From a virus, in the IMG/VR virus record IMGVR_UViG_3300039171_000040, positions 16,427 to 73,043 of that record: 56,617 nt of DNA; one strand, written 5' to 3'. Position numbers and translations under genes: made by a program. The notes beneath the pieces were generated by a model that was given only the letters and a program-made list of their open reading frames with translations, was not told where the DNA came from and did no database searches. Positions 32,053-40,715 of the stretch are shown here, piece after piece. Numbering within the stretch: position 1 is the first letter of the stretch; every line of letters begins with the position of its first letter.

Positions 32053-34509
32053 ATGAAACCACTACACTCTAGTAATAAGCTTGTTTCCAGTGTCAACAAC
32101 ACCACATCATTTAAAATGGAAACATCTGCTGAAACATTTGAAATTTTCAGTAGTCAGATTTACGAACACAAGGCCCGCGCCATCATTCGTGAACTTTCAT
32201 GTAACGCACATGATGCCCATGTGGATGCAGGTAAGCGTGAAGTGCCATTCTACATCCACTTTCCAACAATATTTGAGCCATGGTTTTCTGTTGAAGATTT
32301 TGGCGTAGGTCTTGACGACTATGATATTCGGGGTGAAGAAAAGGTTCTGTATGATTCTGATGGTAATGAAGCATCACGGTATATGGAAGGTGGTATCTAC
32401 ACTACCTACTTTGCATCATCAAAGCGTGAAAGTAATGAGTCTATCGGTCATTTGGGGCTAGGTTCAAAATCACCTATGGCATACACCAAGTCTATGACTG
32501 TTGTAGCTAGGAAAGACGGTGTAGAGCGTCATTACGTATGTTTTATTGGTGAGGACGGACAACCCCAAACAACATTTAACAGCGAACATGAAACTGATCA
32601 GGGCAATGGTGTAAAGGTTAGTTTCTCTGTGTCAAGTGACGATTTTGAAGAATTCCGCAGAGAAGCACAATTTGTTCTTTCATTGCTTCGTGTAAAGCCA
32701 GAAAGCAACATCACTATTGAGCCATTTCTTTCAGAAGAAGAGTGTTCTGAATTGCGTGATGAAGGTACGCTGATCATTAAAAACACACATCCGTTTGTTC
32801 AACACGAAACAGCGGCTGTGTACGCTAACATGGGTGGTGTCGTTTATCCTGTTCGCAATATTGATTTCTACTTTCTAGGGAAAACTGTTCTTGTTAATGA
32901 AGATGCCTATAACACTGGTGAAGAAGATACACCCATCTATCACGACTTTGACAAGGCTACTGTTTCTTTTATTAAAAACGTGACAGATCGTAGCAATCGC
33001 TGCATCATTGTTAACTTTGACATTGGGCAACTTTCTTTCATGCCTTCACGCGAGGGTCTTTCTCAGGACACCACAACAAAGCTGAATCTGTATAAGAGAT
33101 TGGTTGGGTCTTTTGAACAAAAAGTTTTTGAACTTAAATCAAAGATAGAAGAATGTGGATCACCGCTGGAAGCTATCAATAAGTTTGGTGAATTTTCATC
33201 ACCTACTGATATGTTTGCCATGGACTATAATTATAAAGGTCAATCTATTTCACAGATTTCGCACAAACGAGCTTTTACAGGAATCCGTGATTGGTTAAGT
33301 AGTGAAGATTCAGAAAAGTTTGTAATGCACTACAAAGATTATGTTGGGAGCAACTCATGGACTCGATCAGAAAAAAATACGTGTGTGCGTAGGCAGAACA
33401 TCTTTACAATGAATAACTATCATCTGTATTATTTGATGAAAGAAAAAAATCAAGATTCATTCGATTGTTTTTACTGTAATGAAAAAGATGATTATAAAGG
33501 ACTTTCAAAAGCGATTCGATTATACATCAATCAATCTGATATTAATGGTGAACGGGTTATGTTCTTTTACACTCCTGTAGAATCAGAAGTGTTTAAAAAA
33601 GTTAGTGACGTTCTTTACGGCAATGTTCGGTATCGTCATATCTCTGAGCTTGTTGAAGAAGTCAAGGTTATTGAACCAACATTCTTTGATAAGAAAACTC
33701 GGGCTGTATCTGGTGGTCGAAAAGTTTCAAAGAAAAATGAAACAAAAGCAAAACTGATCAGATGGGATAGTAAAGAAAAATCTTATATTTTTACTGACAA
33801 ACAGGTTCTGGTTAACCTAGACAAGTTAAACCATAGCAATTGTGTGTGGGTTAATTATTGTGATATGGGATTAAGCGCAAACTATTCCATTGAAGTAGGT
33901 GGGTCGGTACAAACGATATCACGATCAAAGCTTATAAAAATATTGGAAGATTTTAATATCAAGGTTGTTTTGATTGCCAATAAAAAGAATGGTGCTAAAA
34001 TTGCCCGTTCTGGACTCTCTAACATCAATGAGGTGATTAAACCAGTCTTTGACGCACACTATGACACCATCTTGAAAAGTCGTGTGTATGCGCGTCTGGA
34101 TTCGGTGTACAGGGTTGATGATGAATCTGAGATTTTTGACAGATTTGTTAGGATGCAATTTAACTCAGAAAGAAACTTGTTCAAATACCTTTACAAAAGC
34201 GACACAGAATATTCTCAACCAATGATTCAGTTTGTGGTTGACAAGGTGATTAAATTCAGAGAGGAAAATGCCTGTCAAGAAAATTTCTTTGATAGCCTGA
34301 GAGAATTTGTTGATGCGGAAGAGGTAGATAAGCTGGTGATCGCTAATAGATCGTTTGATTCTGATATTCATGATGAAATTGAACAGATTATGAAATCCAT
34401 AAGAACTAGATATCCGCTTCTTTTTGGTGTTGACGAAGACGAATCTCTTGTGTTAGAGTACGTCGAGATGATCAATGAAAGAAACCACAAACAAATGAAA
34501 TTAGCATAA
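32053..34509 (+). CDS. rIIA: rIIA-like lysis inhibition/exclusion protein (GHKL ATPase)
   Basis: 818 aa from ATG 32053 (T4 rIIA is 725). The N-terminal GHKL ATP-binding fold is intact: N-box 'RELSCNAHDAH' (E47, N51, D54), G1 'DFGVGLDDYDI' (82-92), G2 'SIGHLGLGSKSPMAYT'. 'FMPSREGLSQDTTTK' matches the T4 rIIA block around its DIAPSREALS. rIIA with rIIB associates with the inner membrane, affects lysis timing and guards against exclusion systems. It is followed after 14 bases by rIIB. Confidence 0.93.
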   Translation: MKPLHSSNKLVSSVNNTTSFKMETSAETFEIFSSQIYEHKARAIIRELSCNAHDAHVDAGKREVPFYIHFPTIFEPWFSVEDFGVGLDDYDIRGEEKVLYDSDGNEASRYMEGGIYTTYFASSKRESNESIGHLGLGSKSPMAYTKSMTVVARKDGVERHYVCFIGEDGQPQTTFNSEHETDQGNGVKVSFSVSSDDFEEFRREAQFVLSLLRVKPESNITIEPFLSEEECSELRDEGTLIIKNTHPFVQHETAAVYANMGGVVYPVRNIDFYFLGKTVLVNEDAYNTGEEDTPIYHDFDKATVSFIKNVTDRSNRCIIVNFDIGQLSFMPSREGLSQDTTTKLNLYKRLVGSFEQKVFELKSKIEECGSPLEAINKFGEFSSPTDMFAMDYNYKGQSISQISHKRAFTGIRDWLSSEDSEKFVMHYKDYVGSNSWTRSEKNTCVRRQNIFTMNNYHLYYLMKEKNQDSFDCFYCNEKDDYKGLSKAIRLYINQSDINGERVMFFYTPVESEVFKKVSDVLYGNVRYRHISELVEEVKVIEPTFFDKKTRAVSGGRKVSKKNETKAKLIRWDSKEKSYIFTDKQVLVNLDKLNHSNCVWVNYCDMGLSANYSIEVGGSVQTISRSKLIKILEDFNIKVVLIANKKNGAKIARSGLSNINEVIKPVFDAHYDTILKSRVYARLDSVYRVDDESEIFDRFVRMQFNSERNLFKYLYKSDTEYSQPMIQFVVDKVIKFREENACQENFFDSLREFVDAEEVDKLVIANRSFDSDIHDEIEQIMKSIRTRYPLLFGVDEDESLVLEYVEMINERNHKQMKLA

Positions 34510-34523
34510 AGGAAAGTATTAGT

Positions 34524-35831
34524 ATGAGCGTGACACTATCAGCACAAAAGAAATTTGAAATTATCGAGTCATTCATTAGTAATGAAAACAAAACCAAGAC
34601 AGGGGAAATACATTGTGTGAGCGCCCGAACGGTTGGGCGCATTGTAAAAGAGTATAAGTTGGTAATGAATCACACACCATACAACAAAATTTACACAGAA
34701 ATGAACATTTTGGTTATGCCTGATGACAAAGTTGGTGATTATGCGTTTAATGTAACTGACTTAGAAACACTAGATGATATATGTGATGCGCTTCGATTGT
34801 ATTCCAATACAGACTTTGCACATATTTCTCATTTTATTTTTTTAGGGGATACATTTAAGGATGTGTTTGATCGAGCTAAAGGCTCTTTGGTTGATGCAAT
34901 TCCAGAAGATGACGAATACCAAGAAGTTGTTTTTGCATTTTCGAGTGAGCTTGATGAACTGGAAAATGTTATTGATGAAGAATTTGTAGATGCTATGGAG
35001 AAAGCAATTATTGAAGAGTTATCAAATCCTGATGCTTCTGATGAAGGTAGTTCTCTTATTGATAATTTTGATTGGAACCTGATTGCAACAGCAAAATCAA
35101 TTACTGTTACTCGAACCAATAAAACAAGCTCAGAAACGAATTCGGTAGAGATTGCCAAGGGTAGTGAGAACTTCCGTTCTGCATGGACAATCATTCGTGA
35201 AACTGATATGTCTGATGAAGATGAGGTAGCTATCAGTGCTGATGAAATCTTCACCATGGCTGATCCAAAATCGGCTATTGAAAAGTTCAGCCAAGGGAAA
35301 TTGACGGTTAACGTGAAAGAAGAGTGTGTTTACTATGATGGAAACCCCATCCACAACAGTCTGACAAATCGCGTTATCAGAATGGTGACAATGAATGGTA
35401 TTGAAGGCACACAAAGTCTGATCAATTTCCTAGAAAAGTTGATGGAAAACCCAAGCTATCGCGCTGTCAATTCTCTGTATGATTTCATGCAACACAATGA
35501 TATTGAAATTAACGGTGAAGGGAACTTCTATGCATGGAAACGAGTTCGTGACAACTACACAGATTGTCGTACCGGAACGTTTGATAACAGTGTTGGTGCA
35601 GAACCTTCAATGGCGCGCAACATGGTTAATGAAGACCCTGAACAAACTTGTAGTCATGGGCTTCATGTGGCTGCTAAACACTATCTAAACTGCTTCTATG
35701 GGCCTATTACATTAATGTGTGAGGTTGATCCAAGAGATGTTTGCTGCGTCCCCCACGATTACGTCAACGCAAAAATGAGAACTTGTCGTTATAAAGTAGT
35801 TGAAGATGTAAGCAATCAATTTAACTACTAA
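34524..35831 (+). CDS. rIIB: rIIB-like protein
   Basis: 435 aa (T4 rIIB is 312). The N-terminus has a degenerate helix-turn-helix (AQKKFEIIESFISNENKT, VSARTVGRIVKEYKLVMN). The conserved C-terminus is clear: 'LYDFMQHNDIEINGEGNFYA', 'WKRVRDNYTDCRTGTFDNSV', 'CSHGLHVAAKHYLNCFYG', 'VDPRDVCCVPHDYVNAKMRT'. Acidic insertion in the middle (DEYQEVVFAFSSELDELENV) explains the extra length. Works with rIIA. Followed by a fused terminator-promoter. Confidence 0.93.
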   Translation: MSVTLSAQKKFEIIESFISNENKTKTGEIHCVSARTVGRIVKEYKLVMNHTPYNKIYTEMNILVMPDDKVGDYAFNVTDLETLDDICDALRLYSNTDFAHISHFIFLGDTFKDVFDRAKGSLVDAIPEDDEYQEVVFAFSSELDELENVIDEEFVDAMEKAIIEELSNPDASDEGSSLIDNFDWNLIATAKSITVTRTNKTSSETNSVEIAKGSENFRSAWTIIRETDMSDEDEVAISADEIFTMADPKSAIEKFSQGKLTVNVKEECVYYDGNPIHNSLTNRVIRMVTMNGIEGTQSLINFLEKLMENPSYRAVNSLYDFMQHNDIEINGEGNFYAWKRVRDNYTDCRTGTFDNSVGAEPSMARNMVNEDPEQTCSHGLHVAAKHYLNCFYGPITLMCEVDPRDVCCVPHDYVNAKMRTCRYKVVEDVSNQFNY

Positions 35832-35838
35832 TTTAATC

Positions 35839-35874
35839 AGGGGGCTTGCAAAGGCTCCCTTTTTCGTTTACTCT
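35839..35874 (+). promoter_or_regulatory. Fused terminator-promoter (copy 2)
   Basis: Stem AGGGGGCTT / AAGGCTCCCT with loop GCAA and TTTTT. TTGCAA (35846-35851), 17 bases, TACTCT (35869-35874). Terminates rIIB and starts the next unit. Confidence 0.72.
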
Positions 35875-35906
35875 GGTAATACAACACATACAACAGGAGA
35901 AAAATA

Positions 35907-36098
35907 ATGTTGACTTATTCGACACCAGATGGGGTCTATCGAGAACTTACAGTGTTTCACTTTAGGCCAATGATTTCTTTTATTGACAATCCAGAAGGGT
36001 CTGGAAAGATAACACAAAAGAGATGGCTTCGATTTTCAATTATTAAACAGAAAAGAGTCTATGGTACATGGGTAACAATGGAATTTCTGGACAAATAG
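35907..36098 (+). CDS. Small early protein, unknown
   Basis: 63 aa, beta-rich and basic (MLTYSTPDGVYRELTVFHFR, WLRFSIIKQKRVYGTWVTME), after ACAGGAGAAAAATA. Its stop lies 4 bases before the next -35 box. Not recognised. Confidence 0.65.
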   Translation: MLTYSTPDGVYRELTVFHFRPMISFIDNPEGSGKITQKRWLRFSIIKQKRVYGTWVTMEFLDK

Positions 36099-36101
36099 TT
36101 C

Positions 36102-36144
36102 TTGCATCTGATCACTCACTATGAAATAATATCCTTGTAGTGAG
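36102..36144 (+). promoter_or_regulatory. Early promoter with covarying inverted repeat
   Basis: TTGCAT, 17-base spacer, AATAAT (36125-36130). Arms CTCACTA (36115-36121) and TAGTGAG (36138-36144). Confidence 0.8.
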
Positions 36145-36169
36145 GGACTAACCAATTAGGAGATTTAAA

Positions 36170-36412
36170 ATGAAACGCAAAAACTTTGAAATTATTAAGA
36201 ACGGTGTTTACCTTGAAACCAAACACGCATGGAACTCATCTATTCGTGCCATTGGAAAGAACATTGGTGTTGTCGCCAATGAGGAAAACACAACATACAA
36301 TCTGACAGACTCAAATTCAACAAAAGTTGGTTTCTATTTTGAGACAGGGTATCGTGTTTGGACTGGTGACAACGGAAATGTTGTTAAATATGAAATCAAT
36401 TTGTTAGGCTAA
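36170..36412 (+). CDS. Small early protein, unknown
   Basis: 80 aa, MKRKNFEIIKNGVYLETKHA..., beta-rich with two Trp. Leader TTAGGAGATTTAAAATG. Unknown. Confidence 0.65.
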   Translation: MKRKNFEIIKNGVYLETKHAWNSSIRAIGKNIGVVANEENTTYNLTDSNSTKVGFYFETGYRVWTGDNGNVVKYEINLLG

Positions 36413-36423
36413 GAGAGTGTTCT

Positions 36424-36750
36424 ATGAAAATTGTAAGTAATCATCAATATCGTTATTTTTTGTACGGATACGAATTGTCAGAAAAAATTAGAAAATCAGA
36501 ATTTGATTATATGGATGATGGGACATTTGCAGAAGAAAATTTCATTCTATACAAGGGCGAATATTATTGCCTGAATGATTTTGTTAGAATTGTTTCTCCA
36601 ACCGTTGATTGTGGGTTTGCTCATATTGATTATTCTGGCGAACTGAAAGGTTGGAATGGAATCTTTTCAGAGACTCACTTTTCTGGTCTGGTGATAAGTA
36701 TTGGTGATCACGGTGACACATACAAAATTGGTCGATATTGCAGCTTGTAA
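36424..36750 (+). CDS. Early protein, unknown
   Basis: 108 aa, Tyr/Asp-rich beta-type sequence (YRYFLYGYELSEKIRKSEFD, CGFAHIDYSGELKGWNGI). Starts 11 bases after the previous gene; its TAA is part of the following -35 box TTGTAA. Confidence 0.6.
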   Translation: MKIVSNHQYRYFLYGYELSEKIRKSEFDYMDDGTFAEENFILYKGEYYCLNDFVRIVSPTVDCGFAHIDYSGELKGWNGIFSETHFSGLVISIGDHGDTYKIGRYCSL

Positions 36751-36773
36751 TTCATCACTTGTTATGAAATAAT
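36745..36773 (+). promoter_or_regulatory. Early promoter (degenerate inverted repeat)
   Basis: TTGTAA, 17-base spacer, AATAAT (36768-36773). The right arm TACTGAGGG is present at 36780, but the left arm has decayed. Confidence 0.6.
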
Positions 36774-36821
36774 GGATCTGTACTGAGGGAATGACCTCTA
36801 ACCCATTTAGGAGTTTTTGAT

Positions 36822-37076
36822 ATGAGCAACGAAGTAAAGTTTTTCGAATTGTCTGAGCTACTTTACAACAATGACCCTGCGGGGACATGTTGTGTAGAGA
36901 ATGAAATGAATGATGAGTATGACGCAGAAGCCTATAAACTTTGTCTGTTAAAAGAAGATGATCTTAAAGATAACAAAGCTGTTCTTGGTATTTTTAGTGA
37001 AATGTTTGATGACAATTATGATGCAGAAGTCATCAAGAAAATCTTCCCTACAATCAAGCGCATCATCTTGTCATAG
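36822..37076 (+). CDS. Small acidic early protein
   Basis: 84 aa, strongly acidic (NDEYDAEAYKLCLLKEDDLK). ATG after TTTAGGAGTTTTTGAT. No family recognised. Confidence 0.6.
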   Translation: MSNEVKFFELSELLYNNDPAGTCCVENEMNDEYDAEAYKLCLLKEDDLKDNKAVLGIFSEMFDDNYDAEVIKKIFPTIKRIILS

Positions 37077-37086
37077 AAATAAATAA

Positions 37087-37094
37087 TATAAATA
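37087..37094 (+). promoter_or_regulatory. Late promoter (TATAAATA)
   Basis: Exact plus-strand box 33 bases before a head-targeted gene; starts the late island 37128-39985. Confidence 0.8.
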
Positions 37095-37127
37095 GAGATA
37101 CAACCCATAAAAGGTATTATCTCTAAA

Positions 37128-37601
37128 ATGAAAACAATCAAGTCCATCCTCATTGAATCCCGCCAAATGGGTCGTTTCGCCTCAGTCAGAGGAAAAGGAA
37201 AACGATCTAAGTCCGAAGAACAAGAAGTAGCAAAAGATTCAAACATCTTTTTTAAATATCCTTTCAAGGGATGGAAGTTTGAAGCTACTATTCACGCAGC
37301 CGCACAAGAATATGATCGCCGCCCTGATATGCTAGAAGACGATTGGAAAGATTTTCATTCCCGCGTTTTTGACAAGATTGAAAAAATGAAGCCTATCAGT
37401 GGTGTTTTTGTGTTCTTTTCAAAAAAGTATCAACAATCATACATCGCCGCAGTTAATTTTGAAACAAAAACTGTTAAGATCATAACCGTTTTGCCTAAAG
37501 GTAAATCTGACCCCAGACAATCTGGTTCATCAAACGCACCCACTATTCGTATGATCATCGAAGGTCAGCAATACGATCTTGAAATGATCGAGTGTGAATA
37601 A
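37128..37601 (+). CDS. Head-targeted protein, possible RNase-like domain
   Basis: 157 aa. N-terminus MKTIKSILIE-S fits the capsid-targeting pattern with L-I-E at residue 10, followed by a basic stretch (RGKGKRSKSEEQEVAK). The mature domain (AAQEYDRRPDMLEDDWKDFH, GVFVFFSKKYQQSYIAAVNF, TKTVKIITVLPKGKS) has the helix-then-beta-sheet order of small toxin RNases of the colicin D/RelE type, but no catalytic set is certain. Behind a perfect late box, as expected for a packaged protein. Confidence 0.6.
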   Translation: MKTIKSILIESRQMGRFASVRGKGKRSKSEEQEVAKDSNIFFKYPFKGWKFEATIHAAAQEYDRRPDMLEDDWKDFHSRVFDKIEKMKPISGVFVFFSKKYQQSYIAAVNFETKTVKIITVLPKGKSDPRQSGSSNAPTIRMIIEGQQYDLEMIECE

Positions 37602-37648
37602 ACCATTCTAAATACAATTGAGTATAACAGATATAGGGAATAAAAGAT

Positions 37649-37957
37649 ATGCGAGTATTGCCAATTTGGGCTAAGAAGCCTAAGAATAAAAAAGAAGTTA
37701 TTGCAACACCTAAAGGATGGGTGGTCAAAGAAACTGGTGAAGTCTTGGCTAGTTATAAAGGGCTTGATGAAAAACTAAAAGAATTGTTCAAAGAAATTGA
37801 TCAAATTTCTTTTGTATCACCAGAGGCTGTAGAACAAGATGAAGAACCAGCACCCCAACAGAAGCAAGACGAACAAGAAGAAAGCGAATATAAAAAGACA
37901 GTCGAAGTAGCAAAACCAAAAGGTCGAGGCCGACCAAAGAAAAATGCAACTAACTAA
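37649..37957 (+). CDS. Small late protein with AT-hook
   Basis: 102 aa. 'IATPKGWVVKETGEVLASYK' is a short domain seen in T4-like phages, followed by an acidic Gln/Glu linker and a C-terminal AT-hook 'KGRGRPKKNATN' that should bind the minor groove of AT-rich DNA. Possibly a capsid or nucleoid-binding protein. Overlaps the next gene by 14 bases. Confidence 0.65.
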   Translation: MRVLPIWAKKPKNKKEVIATPKGWVVKETGEVLASYKGLDEKLKELFKEIDQISFVSPEAVEQDEEPAPQQKQDEQEESEYKKTVEVAKPKGRGRPKKNATN

Positions 37958-38300
37958 TAAGACGTTTAAGTTGTTCGCTATGAAAGCTTATGATAATCCA
38001 TATTGCATTAGCGAACAAGAATTTGAAGAGGACTTGAAAAAAATTCAAACGATCAAAAAGATGATTTCAAATGAGTCATCTGATGAGAGTTCGAATATTC
38101 GTTTGTTGGTGAACTACTTCATTTCATTTTACAATGTGTTTGAACATAAGTCTGCGACAAAGATTATTTTTCATAAGTTGCAGCCTCATCACAAACCATA
38201 CGCCAATGCAATATTGGCGTATCTTTCATTGCCTATTGGTGATGGTGGAGTGGTTGAGGAATTTTACGACCAAATAGAAGAAGAATATAGGGGAGTATAA
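37944..38300 (+). CDS. Conserved T4-like phage protein, unknown
   Basis: 118 aa. 'FKLFAMKAYDNPYCISEQEF', 'RLLVNYFISFYNVFEHKSAT' and 'YANAILAYLSLPIGD' match a small protein conserved in cyanophage-type T4-like genomes, always near late genes. Helical; function unknown to me. Confidence 0.75.
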   Translation: MQLTNKTFKLFAMKAYDNPYCISEQEFEEDLKKIQTIKKMISNESSDESSNIRLLVNYFISFYNVFEHKSATKIIFHKLQPHHKPYANAILAYLSLPIGDGGVVEEFYDQIEEEYRGV

Positions 38301-38303
38301 GGC

Positions 38304-38717
38304 ATGAAAGAATTTAAAGACTACTTACAAGAAAAGAAAGCTGCCGATGATCCTTGTTGGAAAGGATACAAACAGGTTGGAATGAAAACCAAAGACGGTA
38401 AGCAGGTTCCAAACTGTGTACCAGAAGCTGATGAAGGCGTGGATGAGTCAGACGCACCTACAAACGTCACAGCAGGCGTTGCTAATCCAGACGCACAAAC
38501 CCTCACCAAAGGCTCTTTTGCTGGCTATCCATGCTTAGACGTGGACTCAGAGACATATGTGAAGTGTAGTCGCGGTAAAGGTAAGCAACCATACGCACGT
38601 TGGAAGAATTACGTAGGTGATAAAGACTTAGAAGACTTTATCAAAAAGAATTTTAACAAAGAAAAGAAACTACTCATAAAGAATCGGGACACAGGTTCAA
38701 TGACGTTTCTAAAATAA
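38304..38717 (+). CDS. Head-targeted/core-like protein
   Basis: 137 aa. N-terminus MKEFKDYLQE-K has L-Q-E at residue 10. It is followed by 'DPCWKGYKQVGMKTKDGKQV' and 'PNCVPE', a motif that recurs in prohead core and structural proteins of T4-like phages. The C-terminal block 'YARWKNYVGDKDLEDFIKKN' ends 'LLIKNRDTGSMTFLK'. Probably a prohead internal protein. Starts 3 bases after its upstream neighbour. Confidence 0.68.
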   Translation: MKEFKDYLQEKKAADDPCWKGYKQVGMKTKDGKQVPNCVPEADEGVDESDAPTNVTAGVANPDAQTLTKGSFAGYPCLDVDSETYVKCSRGKGKQPYARWKNYVGDKDLEDFIKKNFNKEKKLLIKNRDTGSMTFLK

Positions 38718-38729
38718 GGAACTCATCAA

Positions 38730-39146
38730 ATGTTTGCACTCATCAAAGCAATTCCACTGATGATGAAAACCGCAAAGTTTTGGATAATCGCGGCTCTTGT
38801 ATCAAGTCTTGTTGGTGGTGTTACATGGTTGGCATACGACTATAGAAAAACACTACAAGAACTTGCGGTTTCAGAACAACAGGTTGATAATTTACAGAAT
38901 CAATTGTTGGTTGTTAATGGCAGAATTAAAGAAGAGAGGGACAGAACACAAAGTCTCCGCAGTGACAATTCAAAAATATCCTCTCAGTACCTAGCCAAGA
39001 TTCGAGAACTACAAGACTTGAAAGAAAATTATCAAATGCTCAAAGACAAACCCAACGAAGCCGCCTTAAAAATCGAATCATCATTCAACACGTTTATGAA
39101 TGATGTGTCTTGCATTACAGGGGATGCAGCATTATGTCCAAAATAA
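38730..39146 (+). CDS. Rz: Inner-membrane spanin (Rz-like)
   Basis: 138 aa. One N-terminal membrane anchor (FWIIAALVSSLVGGVTWLAY, residues 17-36) and a long periplasmic coiled coil (VSEQQVDNLQNQLLVVNGRI, RDRTQSLRSDNSKISSQYLA). Two Cys near the C-terminus could form disulfides. It overlaps a lipoprotein gene by 13 bases, the usual two-component spanin arrangement that fuses inner and outer membranes at lysis. No endolysin is present in this window. Confidence 0.82.
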   Translation: MFALIKAIPLMMKTAKFWIIAALVSSLVGGVTWLAYDYRKTLQELAVSEQQVDNLQNQLLVVNGRIKEERDRTQSLRSDNSKISSQYLAKIRELQDLKENYQMLKDKPNEAALKIESSFNTFMNDVSCITGDAALCPK

Positions 39147-39493
39147 TTCTTTTACTGATGTTTTGCGTTATCCTATCAGGATGTGCGTCAACACCACCAG
39201 ACATCTCATTCAATGAAACATTTTCACACCCAGAACTACCGAATCCTGTACAACCGTATAAATTTGATTTTTACGTGGTGACAGAGGACAATGTGGAAGA
39301 GTTTATTAATCAGCCAAAAGTATTTGTTGCGATTGAGTATCAACAAACTCTAGACTTTAGACAATTTCTTGAAGATATGAAACGATTTATGCTTGAAGCC
39401 AATGGTGTGATCTGCTACTATAGAGAAGACTTAAAAGAGCAATTTTGCGAAAACCAACAAAGGTACTTTAATCGTGGAAAAGATCAGCAATAA
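39134..39493 (+). CDS. Rz1: Outer-membrane lipoprotein spanin (Rz1-like)
   Basis: 119 aa from ATG 39134: signal MSKIILLLMFCVILSGCAS with lipobox LSGC (lipidated Cys17), then a Pro-containing linker (STPPDISFNETF, HPELPNPVQPYKF). Longer than lambda Rz1 but fits separated or overlapping Rz1 types. Works with the preceding i-spanin. Confidence 0.82.
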   Translation: MSKIILLLMFCVILSGCASTPPDISFNETFSHPELPNPVQPYKFDFYVVTEDNVEEFINQPKVFVAIEYQQTLDFRQFLEDMKRFMLEANGVICYYREDLKEQFCENQQRYFNRGKDQQ

Positions 39494-39508
39494 TTTTAGA
39501 GTTTTGTC

Positions 39509-39985
39509 ATGATTACATTTGTTAACAGATTCGCATTTAAAGAAATGCTTCGCAACAAGAACGCAGATTTCAATCCTTTAATTTCTACCAAGCTTGCGTA
39601 TGTTTCTATTAGCGATACAAACCACGAGCAAGGGGAAATTGAATCTCTATTTACATTTACAGAAATTGATCCATATTCTTATATCACACTATCCTTTCCA
39701 GACAACGATGATGGTATCCCCTCAGACGAAGCACAGCGCCTTGTAGACTTCATTAAGAAACACCCTGATAAGGACTTCATAGTTCACTGCTTCATGGGTA
39801 TATCGAGGTCTGGGGCTGTTGCAAAGTTCATTAACGAATACTATGATATGAATGATGTGATTTTGAATACTTACACAGGCTATAACAAACAAGTGTATAA
39901 TAGTCTGAATGCTGTGATTGGTAAGGATATTGCATCTTATTACGCAGAACTTGAAAAAGCTGATAAAGGATGCTGGTCAGAATAA
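39509..39985 (+). CDS. Dual-specificity/tyrosine phosphatase-like protein
   Basis: 158 aa. The PTP loop 'FIVHCFMGISRSGAVAKF' contains the complete C-x5-R-S signature (HCxxxxxR), with an upstream possible general-acid region 'FPDNDDGIPSDEAQRLVDFI'. Such enzymes are common in T4-like phages; targets could be phosphoprotein or RNA ends. In the late island between spanins and the next late promoter. Confidence 0.8.
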   Translation: MITFVNRFAFKEMLRNKNADFNPLISTKLAYVSISDTNHEQGEIESLFTFTEIDPYSYITLSFPDNDDGIPSDEAQRLVDFIKKHPDKDFIVHCFMGISRSGAVAKFINEYYDMNDVILNTYTGYNKQVYNSLNAVIGKDIASYYAELEKADKGCWSE

Positions 39986-39989
39986 TTTT

Positions 39990-39997
39990 TATAAATA
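39990..39997 (+). promoter_or_regulatory. Late promoter (TATAAATA)
   Basis: Exact box 34 bases upstream of the next gene. Confidence 0.78.
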
Positions 39998-40031
39998 GGT
40001 TATACTTTGAACAATAAGGAATAGTATTAAT

Positions 40032-40466
40032 ATGGCGTACATTGATAAAGGACTAACTCTACCGGAAGTATTTAAAAGAGTTGCAGAAAAAGAAACAATT
40101 GAAGAAAAGGCAAAACTGTTAAAAGCATACGAAACAAAAAGCTTGCGTTGGTTCATTGATTCATTGTATAATCGTGACTTATCTGATATTGTGATTCCAG
40201 AATACAAAGTTTCTAAAAATCCGTCTGGTATTGCTTTCATGAACATTAACAATTCTATGAACAGAATTGAAGCAGCTATCAGCAATAAAGATAAACCATG
40301 GATTGTGAATCGCAACTTAACATTGGTTCTGGAAGGTGTTACTTCTGAGGAAGCAAGTCTCATTGAAAAACTATTAAAAGGCGAACGCAGAATTACTGGC
40401 GTGTCGAAAACGGTTTTTAAGAAGGCATATCCTGAATTTTTTCGTACTGAGGAAGAGGTTCAATAA
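40032..40466 (+). CDS. Conserved T4-like phage protein (DUF6433-like)
   Basis: 144 aa. 'LPEVFKRVAEKETIEEKAKL', 'YETKSLRWFIDSLYNRDLSD', 'LTLVLEGVTSEEASLIEKLL' and 'ITGVSKTVFKKAYPEFF' match a family widespread in cyanophage- and T4-like genomes whose function is unknown. Own late promoter, so probably a virion or assembly protein. Confidence 0.75.
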   Translation: MAYIDKGLTLPEVFKRVAEKETIEEKAKLLKAYETKSLRWFIDSLYNRDLSDIVIPEYKVSKNPSGIAFMNINNSMNRIEAAISNKDKPWIVNRNLTLVLEGVTSEEASLIEKLLKGERRITGVSKTVFKKAYPEFFRTEEEVQ

Positions 40467-40503
40467 TTTAAAGCGGGGATGGAAAAAGATATTCGCTTAA
40501 AAT

Positions 40504-40530
40504 AAACCCCATTCATTCGTTTGGGGTTTT
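40504..40530 (+). terminator. Intrinsic terminator
   Basis: AAACCCC / GGGGTTT stem with an ATTCATTCGTTT loop and T-tract. It shields arfA from late read-through. Confidence 0.8.
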
Positions 40531-40550
40531 CAAAAATAGAGAGGATTAAA

Positions 40551-40715
40551 ATGTCATTCCAACATGATAAAGGAAAAATTAAACACAATGCGTTGGCAGC
40601 ATTGGTAACATCCAATGCCTTCTTACCAAAGAAAGAAAAGATCAAAAAAGGCAAAGGATCATACAACCGAAACAGTAAACACAAATCAGACTACTCACAC
40701 AAACGCATTTTTTAA
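40551..40715 (+). CDS. arfA: ArfA-like alternative ribosome-rescue factor
   Basis: 54 aa from ATG 40551 after GAGAGGATTAAA. 'QHDKGKIKHNALAALVTSNA' followed by 'KKEKIKKGKGSYNRNSKHK' aligns with E. coli ArfA (HTKGQIKDNAIEALL then EKNKKGKGSYMRKGKH). ArfA enters the empty A site of stalled ribosomes and recruits RF2. The protein ends soon after the functional region, as the processed active bacterial form does. A terminator hairpin starts inside the last codons, like the hairpin in bacterial arfA mRNA that keeps it tmRNA-sensitive. Confidence 0.82.
   Translation: MSFQHDKGKIKHNALAALVTSNAFLPKKEKIKKGKGSYNRNSKHKSDYSHKRIF

Noticed and set aside
34829-35257. 142-codon minus-strand open frame
   Set aside because: Antisense shadow of rIIB; Ser-rich composition arises from the complementary acidic codons.
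37600-37616. TCTAAATA boxes (also 29381) as late promoters
   Set aside because: Two mismatches to the late consensus; kept only as weak hints because both neighbouring genes can be read from upstream promoters.
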